This document shows positions 21,001 through 28,470 of a stretch of 41,775 nucleotides of DNA, piece after piece (within the stretch, counting starts at the first letter, position 1; every line of letters begins with the position of its first letter). The DNA lies in NCBI GenBank assembly GCA_002710015.1, contig PAOW01000017.1:1-41775 (forward strand). The letters run 5' to 3'. The stretch comes from Methanobacteriota archaeon (lineage in GTDB: Archaea > Thermoplasmatota > Poseidoniia > Poseidoniales > Poseidoniaceae). Both the position numbers and the translations under genes were made by a program. The notes below the pieces were generated by a model that had not been told where the DNA came from, did no database searches, and saw nothing but the letters and a program-made list of their open reading frames with translations.

Positions 21001-21152
21001 GTGGTTGTTTTAAGGATGGAAATCTCATCTTCAAGTTCGAAGTCATTCCATTCAGGAACAGCTTGTGGTACAGCCAAATCTGCAAATAAAAACATAATTA
21101 CCATCAGTAATGCACTAGAGATTTTGCGACTGTTACGGGTGTTAATTGACAT
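12072..21152 (-). CDS. Giant (about 3,026 aa) surface protein: alternating DNRLRE-type and Fn3-like modules, then Ig-like repeats, TM, Asp-rich stretch, Trp-rich tail
   Basis: ATG at 21152 (listed ORF begins at a TTG at 21161); signal peptide SSALLMVIMFLFADLAVPQA; repeats such as DTFVDSSSAARNTNMGSSENITVG and YYWRVRATSITNQIGNWSNTFHFLLP; TM LYYAGGILAILVVLVLLVVIIMIL. Confidence 0.9.
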   Translation of the reverse strand: MSINTRNSRKISSALLMVIMFLFADLAVPQAVPEWNDFELEDEISILKTTTAMTLLNDTAIDSSSPNTNYGSSETVDLGQTITGESRILISFNNTVPSGDMVTSATLSLTCGINPLEIDSINIYAATLKRAWIESSASWTGPDNGVFWSMDGADDTSDRGDWEPPFYGYDNNTFQINVTAIAQDAVINNKSTFNILVAATGAPYSCHMSESLSTNSRPSLSVTHQNGSHTNGGTLNPNFVEDGAALMDTTQFVLTAETNPEITWDAFTGTDAQVQLSLSPQFKDENDDTWYYNSDDNSSMFTINTNSGSITIPTQDSLSNGTTIHYRIRSVDSTDTIGDWEIGYFHLPYHDVTISDGYGQISIDFDDLSLSENTIEDTFVDSSSAARNTNMGSSENITVGSSSNSNQYGLMRINMDDIGLHSNSSIISANLVMSRSAYTGSADVSLHIMNAENWEESSVTWRKYDGVNDWDDGGRLPSMSIGDFTGDQSSATIDVNITAALQYWNDQSNSATQTTTLSTESLDLMMVASTWGQDVSTSQFVNLCSSEANSCNKPKLEITYDWGSNGPPAIPTHLSPLDGHPVWNLSGHNLSANTMPTLSWDGTINWAGDMLMEVSTDAEYRDIIHSFNTATSSEFSETDGNWSISSSDSLDEGVMYHWRLAQIDSSSHHHSWWSTSSFLVSSLESEYLQDDDHRLRLSHGNATTAGDAPSCMDTYIDSGTPNSNYNDEEDMQVAYNTFPSESTILMGCDLKSHLIPDGYAVKTATLKMRLADYPSGTPTVGVWESRQNNWTEEKATWSSFDGVNSWGTSGAKGWERAGLQDSESLGNSYSAGDWVEFDVTLAVQNAMREDRAVDLIVGIVGVGSGVDRSALFYPNNVNSANRPEISFVYLPGSDAIPSEPVLTSPLNGSWSVESGINPSPLDTPQLEWSYSTATTNVGGWSIEMDTTNSFNSANLIMATSWTDSGFDVTNMTFDVASSLDLGETWYWRVRATSITNQIGNWSNTFHFLLPDLTTWSLSSDSAAVELHHREAMPDLNIPNFIDTWVADTGLASTNDQSSSSTFRVGTSSTGQNATGLMKIPLTELPNPQNAHISKAVLNLYAQFGSDTDNAISIHSSLVSWNTNATGTTYDGVNNWSSPGAIGSADRGQIADIKVGASADWMEFDITEIIQQSFANGNSHALLTIAGSIGQGQTIFTSTSGNENERPWVNLTWTTGNASSPEVSGNNTSPSVDEIIWDTSSHALLPGATPMLTWSHPNNSNVDDWRVVIWNDYSDEREGWTVYDSRESSEGWDLTNQSWTSPDNLTTGDSYKWFVQPITDDILGARSNGTVFHIPTLTGEQINSTDASIALQEGQIVEGLDYPSIFMDTYLDSGSTNSGYESGDRLIMGRSNLTSSLNYESISLLQVDWSSIPIPSTHEYIHATLTLSKLSGGETNQETVRIAVCEVTQNWNASATFNSPNGSSTAWPDESCEVPFEIVYLEYQDNTVEFDITYAVQHAHADGTDKINLAFIVIDDTTDEWHFASSDYISDETKRPELELTWRTGTQWLPSAATNMAPADGSTIWNETASRPRGADSNTLNWSSAETNQSKWLMQISTSDDFTDENETFLFDLSNSSTYDGIWDLTNLSYTIENLSNGDYWVYWRVRADQDHRLGKWSEVHSYRVPGIVGSDDGSGNQSVTLYDGSVFDETGSLPGIPDATIDSNRANTKLGNNGRLDLGISSGGSGESKIILTFDLSELPFPTTMTPTSALLSLYRYNVSGTSSLTVSAHACDNFDEDNVTWNSSPNCSNTEITRSTMFVVPTVGVQIWDITSLAQSNAANGNDTLTVMLKSVGNPSSGHTFYDNSAQESLRPRLILDYVDNVDGIIPPAQPVLTYPNDGAILYNTSTWELESLDKPQLTWNSVVNATGYVVTIATSDGQVKYKSWEDSEINGTTFTFSQDLVAGEVYSWWVQAINESIPGPSSSRRAFAIGAPVNNTYNDDHTWTYTFQTGNEVADLGHTNIRDSYIGSNSPNTNHGADHLSVGFNCEGSNSECRSIIALDNSQIPLPMSAKIHSASLNLQIDVPTPVPMTFYVHRLITNSWSESASTWNNSQSGTPWSAGGMAAGIEYDANPISSVTIQPGDTDVWIDIGHNGMTMNGDHAWILIAAPASGANAAHVEFYSSEDSLELRPMIKINYTDVNTVSITPVSSTTDADTPVQFSHILTNAVGGNIAENVTWSSTNGAIDVNGLFTPQLVGVHNITACFGVICDTQSISVTPGLPTTLVVDDVEETISADQSFTIQASVVDQHGNTVPGLTIAYTPSNGSMVGATFYPYSAGSQSVSVEWMGQIITVNVEVVGGAPVSYRTTGCEEIIHAGKTCQLNWTLLDQFGNELDLAVGGGITWTAGGGVFTEANGTYFAITVGNYNITMQSTGGITHTIPVQVTHGEIANLEIAASSTAVTADDIVWLNTTRVDIMGNRLPVLIPMENWTISDGMITEGLPAEWHAQRRGTKTLTASYAGTENSVTIQVTEGAITGLVLVIDSVDSTGSLQEITADDEIEIKVKAIDSDGNRWTENVAWTVEHVIYNDQSVLQEMTYGSSTMFVPVFASDSLYTLRASYSDENLSSPIQVTLSISVDHGELVSVSLIQPSNLVQNIDADEDLTFIPLLNDSDGNIIDSSIISYTLDDLDTGLSTNITTLINDNLGVWEATKVGNYSITAWAISESGYNISETVDITVNHGVSVSIDIDVLANTAKAGDVYNIEITGTDEDGNTFPESVIWTENNKPVPPSTMQPVVGSEGQYTWSATTKGVHTFNYRAPSGVQNQWTVTVSAHQTVDRIELTILQESVLQLESFDIEVKTYDAWENQIPVPPNTQIELSGRMTAKAGDNGNWTITTLDDEEQTVTIRVDGKEASGKINVEGTFMGFFEAGGVLYYAGGILAILVVLVLLVVIIMILRSGESDYDDDDDYDDDDDDDQPQAAGPSGPGPVGPGPSEPPPQSYTPSQPDWAVEYRIDDEDGTAWAEADDGTWYYWDQDRADWEAWE
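12276..12324. repeat. Low-complexity trinucleotide tract (cat/cgt/cat-rich) encoding the Asp-rich juxtamembrane segment
   Basis: ctggtcatcatcatcatcgtcatcataatcatcatcatcgtcg reads DYDDDDDYDDDDDDD on the minus strand. Confidence 0.8.
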
Positions 21153-21192
21153 GCGACTCAACCACTCATAGCAGGAGCCAGTATAGTTTCCT

Positions 21193-21221
21193 TTCGGCTG
21201 GCCACCCGTAGGGTGGCCGAA
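21193..21221. promoter_or_regulatory. GC-rich inverted repeat in a divergent intergenic region
   Basis: TTCGGCTGGCCACCC-GTA-GGGTGGCCGAA: 8-bp perfect GGCCACCC/GGGTGGCC stem, or 11-bp TTCGGCCACCC stem with a TGG bulge. Confidence 0.6.
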
Positions 21222-21285
21222 GCAAATGTGTTTAATTTCTTAGAAGGCGAAGGTTCAAGTTATTCCTATTACGACATCAGGATAC

Positions 21286-22239
21286 ATGAGCGAGTTATGG
21301 GTTGAGAGGCACCGCCCAAAGACTGTCAAAGATATTCGTGGACAGTCATCAGTTGTGCAGCGGTTAATCTCGTATGCCGGAGTGGCCGATTTCCCACACT
21401 TGCTTTTTGCAGGTCCGCCTGGCACTGGTAAAACAACGGCAGCAATGGCCTTGACTAGAGATATTTTTGGAGAAGAATTCAGGAATAATTTGTTGGAAAT
21501 GAATGCAAGTGATGAGAGAAAATTAGAAAGTATCAGAACTAAAGTCAAGCAGTTTGCAAGGACAGCTCCTTATGGTGATGCAAAATTCAAGATAATTTTC
21601 TTAGATGAGGCAGATGCTTTGACCCATGATGCACAAGGAGCATTGAGGAGGATAATGGAACAGTATGCTCAAACGTGCAGGTTCATACTCTCTTGTAATT
21701 ATTCAAGTAAAATCATTGAACCAATTCAGAGCAGATGTGCAGTATTTAGATTCCGTCCCCTTGCAGACGCTGAAGTGTTAAATCAGGTGAAATCAGTTGC
21801 AGAAATTGAGAACATAAAATTAGACGAAGAAGCTGCTGAGGCTCTTGTTCGTATTTCTCAAGGAGATATGAGAAAGGCAATTACAGCATTGCAAGTTGCT
21901 GCGGCACTAGAATCAAACGTTACTCGCTCATTAATTTATGAAACCAGTGCAACCGCACCTCCTGAAACTTTACATCAGTATCTTTTGTCATGTAGGCAAG
22001 ATGGTTTTCATGCTGCGAGGAGGAGATTGAGAGAAATGCTAGATAAATACGGCCTTGCCGGAACAGATTTTGTCAATCAATTGCATAGAGAATTGTATGG
22101 GGCAGACTTCCTTTCTGAGATTCAAAAATTGGAATTAACAGAACTTATGGCTGAGATTGACTTCAGGCTTGTAGAGGGTGGGGGAGAATCAATTCAGTTA
22201 GATGCCCTTACAGCAAGGCTTTCAAGACTACTCAGTTGA
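21286..22239 (+). CDS. rfcS: Replication factor C small subunit
   Basis: WVERHRPKTVKDIRGQ, LLFAGPPGTGKTTAAMAL, NLLEMNASDERKLESIRTKVKQFA, IIFLDEADALTHDAQGALRRIME, RFILSCNYSSKIIEPIQSRCAVFRF. Confidence 0.97.
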   Translation: MSELWVERHRPKTVKDIRGQSSVVQRLISYAGVADFPHLLFAGPPGTGKTTAAMALTRDIFGEEFRNNLLEMNASDERKLESIRTKVKQFARTAPYGDAKFKIIFLDEADALTHDAQGALRRIMEQYAQTCRFILSCNYSSKIIEPIQSRCAVFRFRPLADAEVLNQVKSVAEIENIKLDEEAAEALVRISQGDMRKAITALQVAAALESNVTRSLIYETSATAPPETLHQYLLSCRQDGFHAARRRLREMLDKYGLAGTDFVNQLHRELYGADFLSEIQKLELTELMAEIDFRLVEGGGESIQLDALTARLSRLLS

Positions 22240-23121
22240 TTCAGGAACTAATTCTTCAATGATTAACTTCATTTTTACAGTTCTAGAATTTTCCCAAGGG
22301 TTTCCGTCTTCCGTGACCTTAACTACGACTTCATATTCTCCAACTTCAAGATTATTTGGGATTTGAATAGCAACAGGGTGGTCGATATCTTTGTGTTCTC
22401 TAACCTTGTCGAGTGCTTTTGGATCTTCAATACTTGCAAATGAATTATCCACAGAATCTCCATTGAAAGTTATCGAATAATCGGAGTCTTTTGCATCATA
22501 ATTGTCGCTAAATGCTAACACGATATAGTGGACACCTTCGTATCCATCTGTGAGAGTGACTGAGCCTTTACTTGATTTGGTGAAGTCGTAGGATGAGTTA
22601 TCCTCTGAAATCATCCCCCAGCCATCGTCAACCTGTGGGGCGACTATGTCGGCAAATGGAGCGTTCGTGAGTAAAAAGGTGATAGCTAACCAAGTAAACA
22701 CATGCAAAAATGATGCCTTGAACCAAGTTCCTTTAGTGTAATGTTCGACAAATTTTTCGGACAAGATAGCTCTATGAATAGAAGGTAGTAAGAATATACA
22801 CATTAGTGGTATGAACCAGAGTAAATCTTTGTTATCCTCAGAGTTAGGCATAGCGATATATCTCATAATTAGAGAGACAGTAACTGCGAATAAAATTACC
22901 AGCCACATAGACACAGTATCTGCTTTTTCTTTCTTTACGTGCTTGACAGGATCGAATGATTCTATGCCCATGTCTGCACCAGAGCGATTTTTTTTCCGCT
23001 CTTTCTCACCTTTTCCGCGATTCCGCTTCTCACTAGCGGCTGCTGCCATGGCGGTGTTAAGGTCGACCATTGGTCCTCGGGAGAGGAACAAGTGCATGAA
23101 GGCTGTGGTTGTTTCAACCAA
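22228..23121 (-). CDS. Membrane protein with lysine-rich N-terminus and extracellular domain, unknown function (start may be ATG at about 23070)
   Basis: 297 aa with about 3 TM segments; convergent 12-nt overlap with rfcS 3' end. Confidence 0.65.
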   Translation of the reverse strand: MVETTTAFMHLFLSRGPMVDLNTAMAAAASEKRNRGKGEKERKKNRSGADMGIESFDPVKHVKKEKADTVSMWLVILFAVTVSLIMRYIAMPNSEDNKDLLWFIPLMCIFLLPSIHRAILSEKFVEHYTKGTWFKASFLHVFTWLAITFLLTNAPFADIVAPQVDDGWGMISEDNSSYDFTKSSKGSVTLTDGYEGVHYIVLAFSDNYDAKDSDYSITFNGDSVDNSFASIEDPKALDKVREHKDIDHPVAIQIPNNLEVGEYEVVVKVTEDGNPWENSRTVKMKLIIEELVPESTE

Positions 23122-23211
23122 ATAAAAGAATCATTCTGAGCTATTATGTCGGTCGAAATTTACTATTCATCCGCATCCTTCAAAGAGGTGAGCACGGTGG
23201 GCGGAATGCTT

Positions 23212-23340
23212 GCCGGGGTGGCGTAGTTGGTAGCGCGTCGGACTCATAGGGCAGTTCAAATGAACTAATTGTGACGTACCAAGGCCCCTTCACGTGTCTG
23301 AGACATCCGAAGGTCGCGGGTTCAAGCCCCGCTCCCGGCA
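23212..23340 (+). tRNA. tRNA-Met(CAT), elongator-like, with a 56-nt intron at 37/38 (exons 23212-23248 and 23305-23340)
   Basis: Acceptor GCCGGGG/TCCCGGC, D-arm GCGTAGTTGGTAGCGC, anticodon arm TCGGA-CTCATA^A-TCCGA, T-arm GCGGGTTCAAGCCCCGC; poly-T follows. Confidence 0.9.
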
Positions 23341-23428
23341 CCTTTTTTCTCTCTACTAGCAGCAATTAATGTTAGATTTTAAACAAAATAATATAACTAA
23401 CAATTCCTACATCAGGCTAGGTAAGGTA

Positions 23429-26194
23429 ATGAAAAAGTTATTCGATGAATTAACTAGACTAAGTTCCGATAATCCAAAGTCTGCATTGGCTATGATATTT
23501 GTATTCATACTTGCATTAGTACCAAATGCTATGTTCATAAATTTTGACAATAGTGAGGATGCGTTTTTCCCCGATAATGATACCGTACGACTGTTGAACG
23601 AAGTCGAAGATGTGTATCAGGCATCAATCGACATAATTCGGTTCATTGATGAAATTGAATCAGGTGATTTATACGAAGAATCGACCTGGAATCAAATGGC
23701 AATCCTTGAAGCAATAATGCTTGAAAATCCGGATTTAGATAGGCATCAATATCCTCTATTTGGTGTTCAATCACATAGCGGCATGGCTAGTTCCGTGATT
23801 CAGTGGCAGAGCACACAAGACCCAGTCTATGCTAATCAATGGATAGATAATTTATCGCAATACGTCAACATCAGCATAGCAGCAGATAATGAGACAATCT
23901 CTTCAGAGTTAGCGAATCTTACCGATTATGCTTCAAACATACCCAGGCCAATTACTGTAACAGGAGAGTTATTGAGAGATTGGAATTTTGGAAATCCAGA
24001 AAATTGGATTGACCGCTTTGATAGTGGAGAAAATATAAGTCTCAAACTTGCAGAATTAACCTCTGGACTAATAGATATTAAATTGAAATTTAATGACAAT
24101 AACACAGGAAGTCAGGTCGATGCGGTAATCGGCCAACTAGCTATTTTGATTCAGTTACAATCCATTGATTACCGAGATATTGCAATACAAAGCCTTCCAG
24201 TTGATGATCGAAATGACCCTTGGGCTTCTAGCGGACCAGTAATCACCTCTTTCGTTGTAGTTACAGAGCCAGAAGACCACGGTGAGGAGGTAATAGATAA
24301 AGTCCAAGATAACATTACTCTATGGGCGGAGGATCTTCAAGAACAAGCAGTTGAAGAGACTGGTGATTCAGAGATTTCAGTATTTTCTTTTTCCCAGTTA
24401 GCGACTGGTCAGAATGCAAACCTTGGCAAAGAATTAGGAATACTAAACTCCTTGTGTCTACTTCTTCTTGGATTTATTCTGTGGACAAAGTTCCGTAGTA
24501 AAAGGGATACTGCAAACGTACTAGTTTTGACTGTATTAGCCATATTGTCAACATATGGAATGGCAGGTCTTCTTACAACATTAGGGATGAATTTAGTATT
24601 CAATGCAGCAATGAATTCCATACCAATATTGCTTTTAGCCATTGGTGTCGACTATGGTTTGCACGTTGTTGCACGGATTAGAGAGGAGTTACAAGACCAA
24701 GAATTGAAGAATCCAATGGGTCGAAAAACATTGAAAGATTTTTCAAATGAAGCAAGAAGAATTGCAATCCGACAAGGAACCATACTAACCTCAGCAGCGT
24801 TGATGGTTGCTATCTTCACTGACATTGTGGGTTTCCTATCATTCAGATTTTCATCGCAGCAATTCTTGGTATCATTTGGAACGGTAATAGCAATTGGTTT
24901 ATTTTTCATATATCTATTGAGCATAACCGCACTTCCGGCTTTGCTAATGATCATTCCACCAAAGAAACTTCCTTTGGAGAAGTCTGGTAGAAATGAGATA
25001 GGCCCTCTCTCTACGAAGCTCGGGGCAATAACCAAAGCACCAGCGATGGTTCTTCTGGTGACCGTGTTGATTTCAGTGCCCATGTTTTATGGATTCCAAC
25101 AACTTGAGGTCGGCTTTGATACAAGAGAAAATTTCGACGAAAGTGTTCCAGTAGTGCAAGACTTCTTTATTATCGCTGACGAATTTAGAAGCAGCCCTGC
25201 ACCTTTGTATGTAGTTCTAGATGGCAATGTCATTTCATCAGAAGGTAGGGCATTATATGATGCAGTAATTCAAGATTTATCTTCTAATACAAAGGTAACA
25301 GAAACGCCAGTTGGTGTATGGAGTATTTTGGAAAAATCTAGGGCGTCGAATAATCAGTTAGATGTCCTCATGGCTCAATTATCTGATGATGAGACATCAT
25401 ACATTGGACTTAAGAGTTGGTTGATGACAGAAGAAGGAAGAAATTTGACATCAGGGAATCTAAATCAAGACTCTACTCAGACAATAATATCATTCCAAGC
25501 AGCGACGCTAGACTGGCAAGCAACAGCAGATTTTGAAAGCGAATTGAGTAATGATTTAACAAGTCACACAGAAGAAAATTACACGGATTACAATATCAGG
25601 CTATCCGGGAGGTCTCTGATTTTGGCTCAGATTACAGCCGACGTTGCAGAGTCGGCCGTAATCTCAACTGCAACCGTTGCAGGTGTAATCTTGATGATGT
25701 TGATTGGTATTAATACAGTAAGGCAAAGGAATGTTATCGATGGTGTTGCCAGAGGATTTGTTACCTGGGTTCCGTTGATGGTTGTCGTTGTTTGGGTGTA
25801 TGGGATTATGGGTCTCACAGGATATCAACTCAATTCTCAAAGTGTTACGATTGGAGCCTTAACTCTCGGGTTAGGTGTTGATTATGCAGTTCACCTAACT
25901 ACACGCTTAGAAGAGGAGGTAGAGCATAACCCATCGGCAAGTCCAGAAGATTGGACTACTAAGTCTGCTGCTACAACAGGAAGGGCAATGTTTGGGGCCG
26001 CACTTACGACAGCTGGAGGATTTTCCGTTCTGAATCTTTCATCACTCGTCCCGTTGCAACTATTTGGACAGGTGTTCGTTGTAGCGATTATACTGGCATT
26101 AATCTCTAGTTTGATGGTTCTACCAGCACTATACACACCATTCTTGAAGAAGGACGCAGCACGTATATTGGCTGAAAATATGGAAAGCGAATAG
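23429..26194 (+). CDS. RND/MMPL-superfamily exporter (HAE3-like)
   Basis: Two 6-TM sterol-sensing/MMPL halves: MNSIPILLLAIGVDYGLHVVARIREEL and VTIGALTLGLGVDYAVHLTTRLEEEVEHN; ATG 23429 (MKKLFDEL) preferred over 23369. Confidence 0.88.
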   Translation: MKKLFDELTRLSSDNPKSALAMIFVFILALVPNAMFINFDNSEDAFFPDNDTVRLLNEVEDVYQASIDIIRFIDEIESGDLYEESTWNQMAILEAIMLENPDLDRHQYPLFGVQSHSGMASSVIQWQSTQDPVYANQWIDNLSQYVNISIAADNETISSELANLTDYASNIPRPITVTGELLRDWNFGNPENWIDRFDSGENISLKLAELTSGLIDIKLKFNDNNTGSQVDAVIGQLAILIQLQSIDYRDIAIQSLPVDDRNDPWASSGPVITSFVVVTEPEDHGEEVIDKVQDNITLWAEDLQEQAVEETGDSEISVFSFSQLATGQNANLGKELGILNSLCLLLLGFILWTKFRSKRDTANVLVLTVLAILSTYGMAGLLTTLGMNLVFNAAMNSIPILLLAIGVDYGLHVVARIREELQDQELKNPMGRKTLKDFSNEARRIAIRQGTILTSAALMVAIFTDIVGFLSFRFSSQQFLVSFGTVIAIGLFFIYLLSITALPALLMIIPPKKLPLEKSGRNEIGPLSTKLGAITKAPAMVLLVTVLISVPMFYGFQQLEVGFDTRENFDESVPVVQDFFIIADEFRSSPAPLYVVLDGNVISSEGRALYDAVIQDLSSNTKVTETPVGVWSILEKSRASNNQLDVLMAQLSDDETSYIGLKSWLMTEEGRNLTSGNLNQDSTQTIISFQAATLDWQATADFESELSNDLTSHTEENYTDYNIRLSGRSLILAQITADVAESAVISTATVAGVILMMLIGINTVRQRNVIDGVARGFVTWVPLMVVVVWVYGIMGLTGYQLNSQSVTIGALTLGLGVDYAVHLTTRLEEEVEHNPSASPEDWTTKSAATTGRAMFGAALTTAGGFSVLNLSSLVPLQLFGQVFVVAIILALISSLMVLPALYTPFLKKDAARILAENMESE

Positions 26195-26578
26195 TTAGAC
26201 GGATCTGTCTTCAAGTAGTTCAAGCGGAATAATTTCGAGCGCTTTGATATTTGTTGCTTCTAAATCAACAGGGCATGCTGCACCATTATTGCGTGCGTCC
26301 AGCCACGTCCTTGCACATACACACCACGAATCTCCAGGTTTGAGTCCGGGGAAGTTGAATCTAGGAGCGGGGGTTATGAGATCATTACCTTTAGATCTAG
26401 CAAATTCTAGGAATTCTGCAGTAACAATTGCACAAACAGTGTGAGAACCCCTGTCCATATCATCAGTGTTACAACTTCCGTCTCTATACCATCCAGTCAT
26501 AGGTTGACAAGAGCATACTCCTAGGTCTTGGCCAAATACATTTTTTTGAGTAGTCATGCTTAGTGCTAGGAAAATCAA
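26195..26578 (-). CDS. DUF2237 family protein
   Basis: QKNVFGQDLGVCSCQPMTGWYRDGSCNTDDMDRGSHTVCAIVTAEFLEFARSKGNDLITPAPRFNFPGLKPGDSWCVCARTW. Confidence 0.85.
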   Translation of the reverse strand: MIFLALSMTTQKNVFGQDLGVCSCQPMTGWYRDGSCNTDDMDRGSHTVCAIVTAEFLEFARSKGNDLITPAPRFNFPGLKPGDSWCVCARTWLDARNNGAACPVDLEATNIKALEIIPLELLEDRSV

Positions 26579-26608
26579 TATTTCAAACTGTGTGTCAACC
26601 TGAACAAT

Positions 26609-27967
26609 CTACCAACCGCTCAATATTCCAGCACCAATCAACATGATAATTAGGCCGATAGTCATGATAAAAGAAAGGATATAAGCAATTATTTCAATGA
26701 TAATTCTAGTTGATTTTTCATCAGCTATGTTGTATGGATAGATTTTCGCTAATTCTTCTCTTCCGCCCTTAATACCAAACAATACACGTGTGAATCTTGT
26801 CCTCCTCACGATTTCAAAGCACACCATTACCCCTATCATGACTAATATCGTTCCAATTGCCATTCCTAAGTAATATCCTAAGCCTAACAACCCGAATACG
26901 GCAATCGGTAAGAATGTCAGATGCATGTGTACAATGTAGGTTGGATAAACTGCTTCGTTTAGATAAGCCAATTTTTTGCTAGGCTTATTGAGTAGTTTTG
27001 ATGCCCAACTGAATACGAATAAACACCAGAACCAAGCATGGAATTCTTGTATGAAACCTGCTATTATTGTTTCTTTGGAAAATGCCTGAAAATCATCCTG
27101 TACCCATCCCCCAGCCATTATGTTAGGTGTGCTGCTTGTTTCATTTACTATATACCAAAGGAACGATAGAATTGGAATTGAAATAGACACGGGAATACGA
27201 ATCTTATCTATGATTTTGAAATAATCATCTTTTGCACAGATTAGTAGGTATCCAAAGAAGAAAAACATCATGTATCTGGGGAATTCCCACCACATTCCAA
27301 CTTCACCAAATGCCCATGGTTTGAACATTATTGCGTTTAATGAAAGTAATAAACTTGGTATAATCATAAGCCCAACTCCATATGGTATGTTGATTACTTT
27401 TCGTACAATTGAAACAACAAAGCCTTCAGGATTTTTTCTAACAATTGCAAATATTGGAGTGAGAATTATTGAGTAAATTAGCAGATTATAGATGAACCAC
27501 AAGTGAGCATATGGCATAGTTTCTGAGCCGGGAAAAATTGTGAACAACAACTTGGTTGAATTTATTGGATCAAATAGTCCCATGAAAAGGATGTAGGTTC
27601 CAAACAGTAGAGGTATACCCAACCTTATCGCTCTTTCTTTGAGGTAAGTAATCCAAGTTCTACGTCTAAATGCGAAGGCAGTTCCCATGCCTGAGATTAC
27701 AAATAATGCTGCCAAGCGCCATTGATGCATTATTCCTAGTATGATGAATAAAGGGAAGTTGAAAATCTCCATTTTACTGGTTTCACCCTTCAGTTGCCCT
27801 AGTGAAAAGACAGCGTAATGGAACCAGATTAGTAACGCAAAAAGAATCACTCTAAGCCAATCGATGTCATAGCGACGTTCCTTTTTTTTGATACTACCAG
27901 AAATAGAATCTTGTGCAACTTGCATTTGATTTGCAATTTGCAAATTCTGCTTTTCCAGTAAAACCAT
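26609..27967 (-). CDS. Acyltransferase 3 family membrane protein
   Basis: RRYDIDWLRVILFALLIWFHYAVF N-terminal motif; about 10 TM; AHLWFIYNLLIYSI. Confidence 0.8.
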   Translation of the reverse strand: MVLLEKQNLQIANQMQVAQDSISGSIKKKERRYDIDWLRVILFALLIWFHYAVFSLGQLKGETSKMEIFNFPLFIILGIMHQWRLAALFVISGMGTAFAFRRRTWITYLKERAIRLGIPLLFGTYILFMGLFDPINSTKLLFTIFPGSETMPYAHLWFIYNLLIYSIILTPIFAIVRKNPEGFVVSIVRKVINIPYGVGLMIIPSLLLSLNAIMFKPWAFGEVGMWWEFPRYMMFFFFGYLLICAKDDYFKIIDKIRIPVSISIPILSFLWYIVNETSSTPNIMAGGWVQDDFQAFSKETIIAGFIQEFHAWFWCLFVFSWASKLLNKPSKKLAYLNEAVYPTYIVHMHLTFLPIAVFGLLGLGYYLGMAIGTILVMIGVMVCFEIVRRTRFTRVLFGIKGGREELAKIYPYNIADEKSTRIIIEIIAYILSFIMTIGLIIMLIGAGILSGW

Positions 27968-28006
27968 TTAATCAACCTGTAATGAATGTTCGACTTCTGG
28001 AATCTA

Positions 28007-28258
28007 TTAGAACGAACTGAATGTGTAGTATAGGATAAGTATCACGGGAATCCATATGCATAGATGCAATATCAAAAAGTTTCTATTTTGCTTGGATTTT
28101 TCAGCCGCATCAGGAATATACATCTCAACGTATCTGCATTGTTTGCAAGCAATCATCATAAGGCCTTCAGTTCCTTGAAATTTTGCTCTTCTTTCAGAAG
28201 TAAGACTAATGCTTCCACACTTAGGACACTTACCTGATTTCAGGTAATCACCTGCCAG
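28007..28258 (-). CDS. Zinc-ribbon + TM mini-protein frame lacking an upstream ATG/GTG/TTG start
   Basis: Read on the minus strand: ..GDYLKSGKCPKCGSISLTSERRAKFQGTEGLMMIACKQCRYVEMYIPDAAEKSKQNRNFLILHLCIWIPVILILYYTFSSF*; CxxC...CxxC; not in the ORF track. Confidence 0.5.
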   Translation of the reverse strand: MAGDYLKSGKCPKCGSISLTSERRAKFQGTEGLMMIACKQCRYVEMYIPDAAEKSKQNRNFLILHLCIWIPVILILYYTFSSF

Positions 28259-28466
28259 ATATTATAAAATTCCACACTATCATTGACATACTTATTACTG
28301 ACAAAAGTATGATGTTAAACCAAAACATCTTCGGAGATTCCATTCTTGTAAGCCACCCTCTACCTCTGGCATGGAATCCTTGTTTGATCCAGCAAAAACC
28401 CACATATACCATCAATAATATTGGGATTACTAGATTCAATATTTTCGTGGTCTCCATATCCTTCAC
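28248..28466 (-). CDS. Small two-TM membrane protein
   Basis: 72 aa, two hydrophobic segments; lies between same-strand genes. Confidence 0.5.
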   Translation of the reverse strand: MKDMETTKILNLVIPILLMVYVGFCWIKQGFHARGRGWLTRMESPKMFWFNIILLSVISMSMIVWNFIISGR

Positions 28467-28470
28467 CTAC

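Noticed and set aside
12072-21152. Numerous plus-strand ORFs of 60-160 aa inside the giant genes (e.g. 11638, 18142, 12732)
   Set aside because: No recognisable domains; composition consistent with antisense shadows of the long minus-strand coding sequences.
23180-23365. 61-aa minus ORF MLLVERKKVPGAGLEPATFGCLRH...
   Set aside because: Antisense of the intron-containing tRNA-Met; the GAGLEPATFG phrase is the well-known spurious translation of tRNA T-arm/variable regions.
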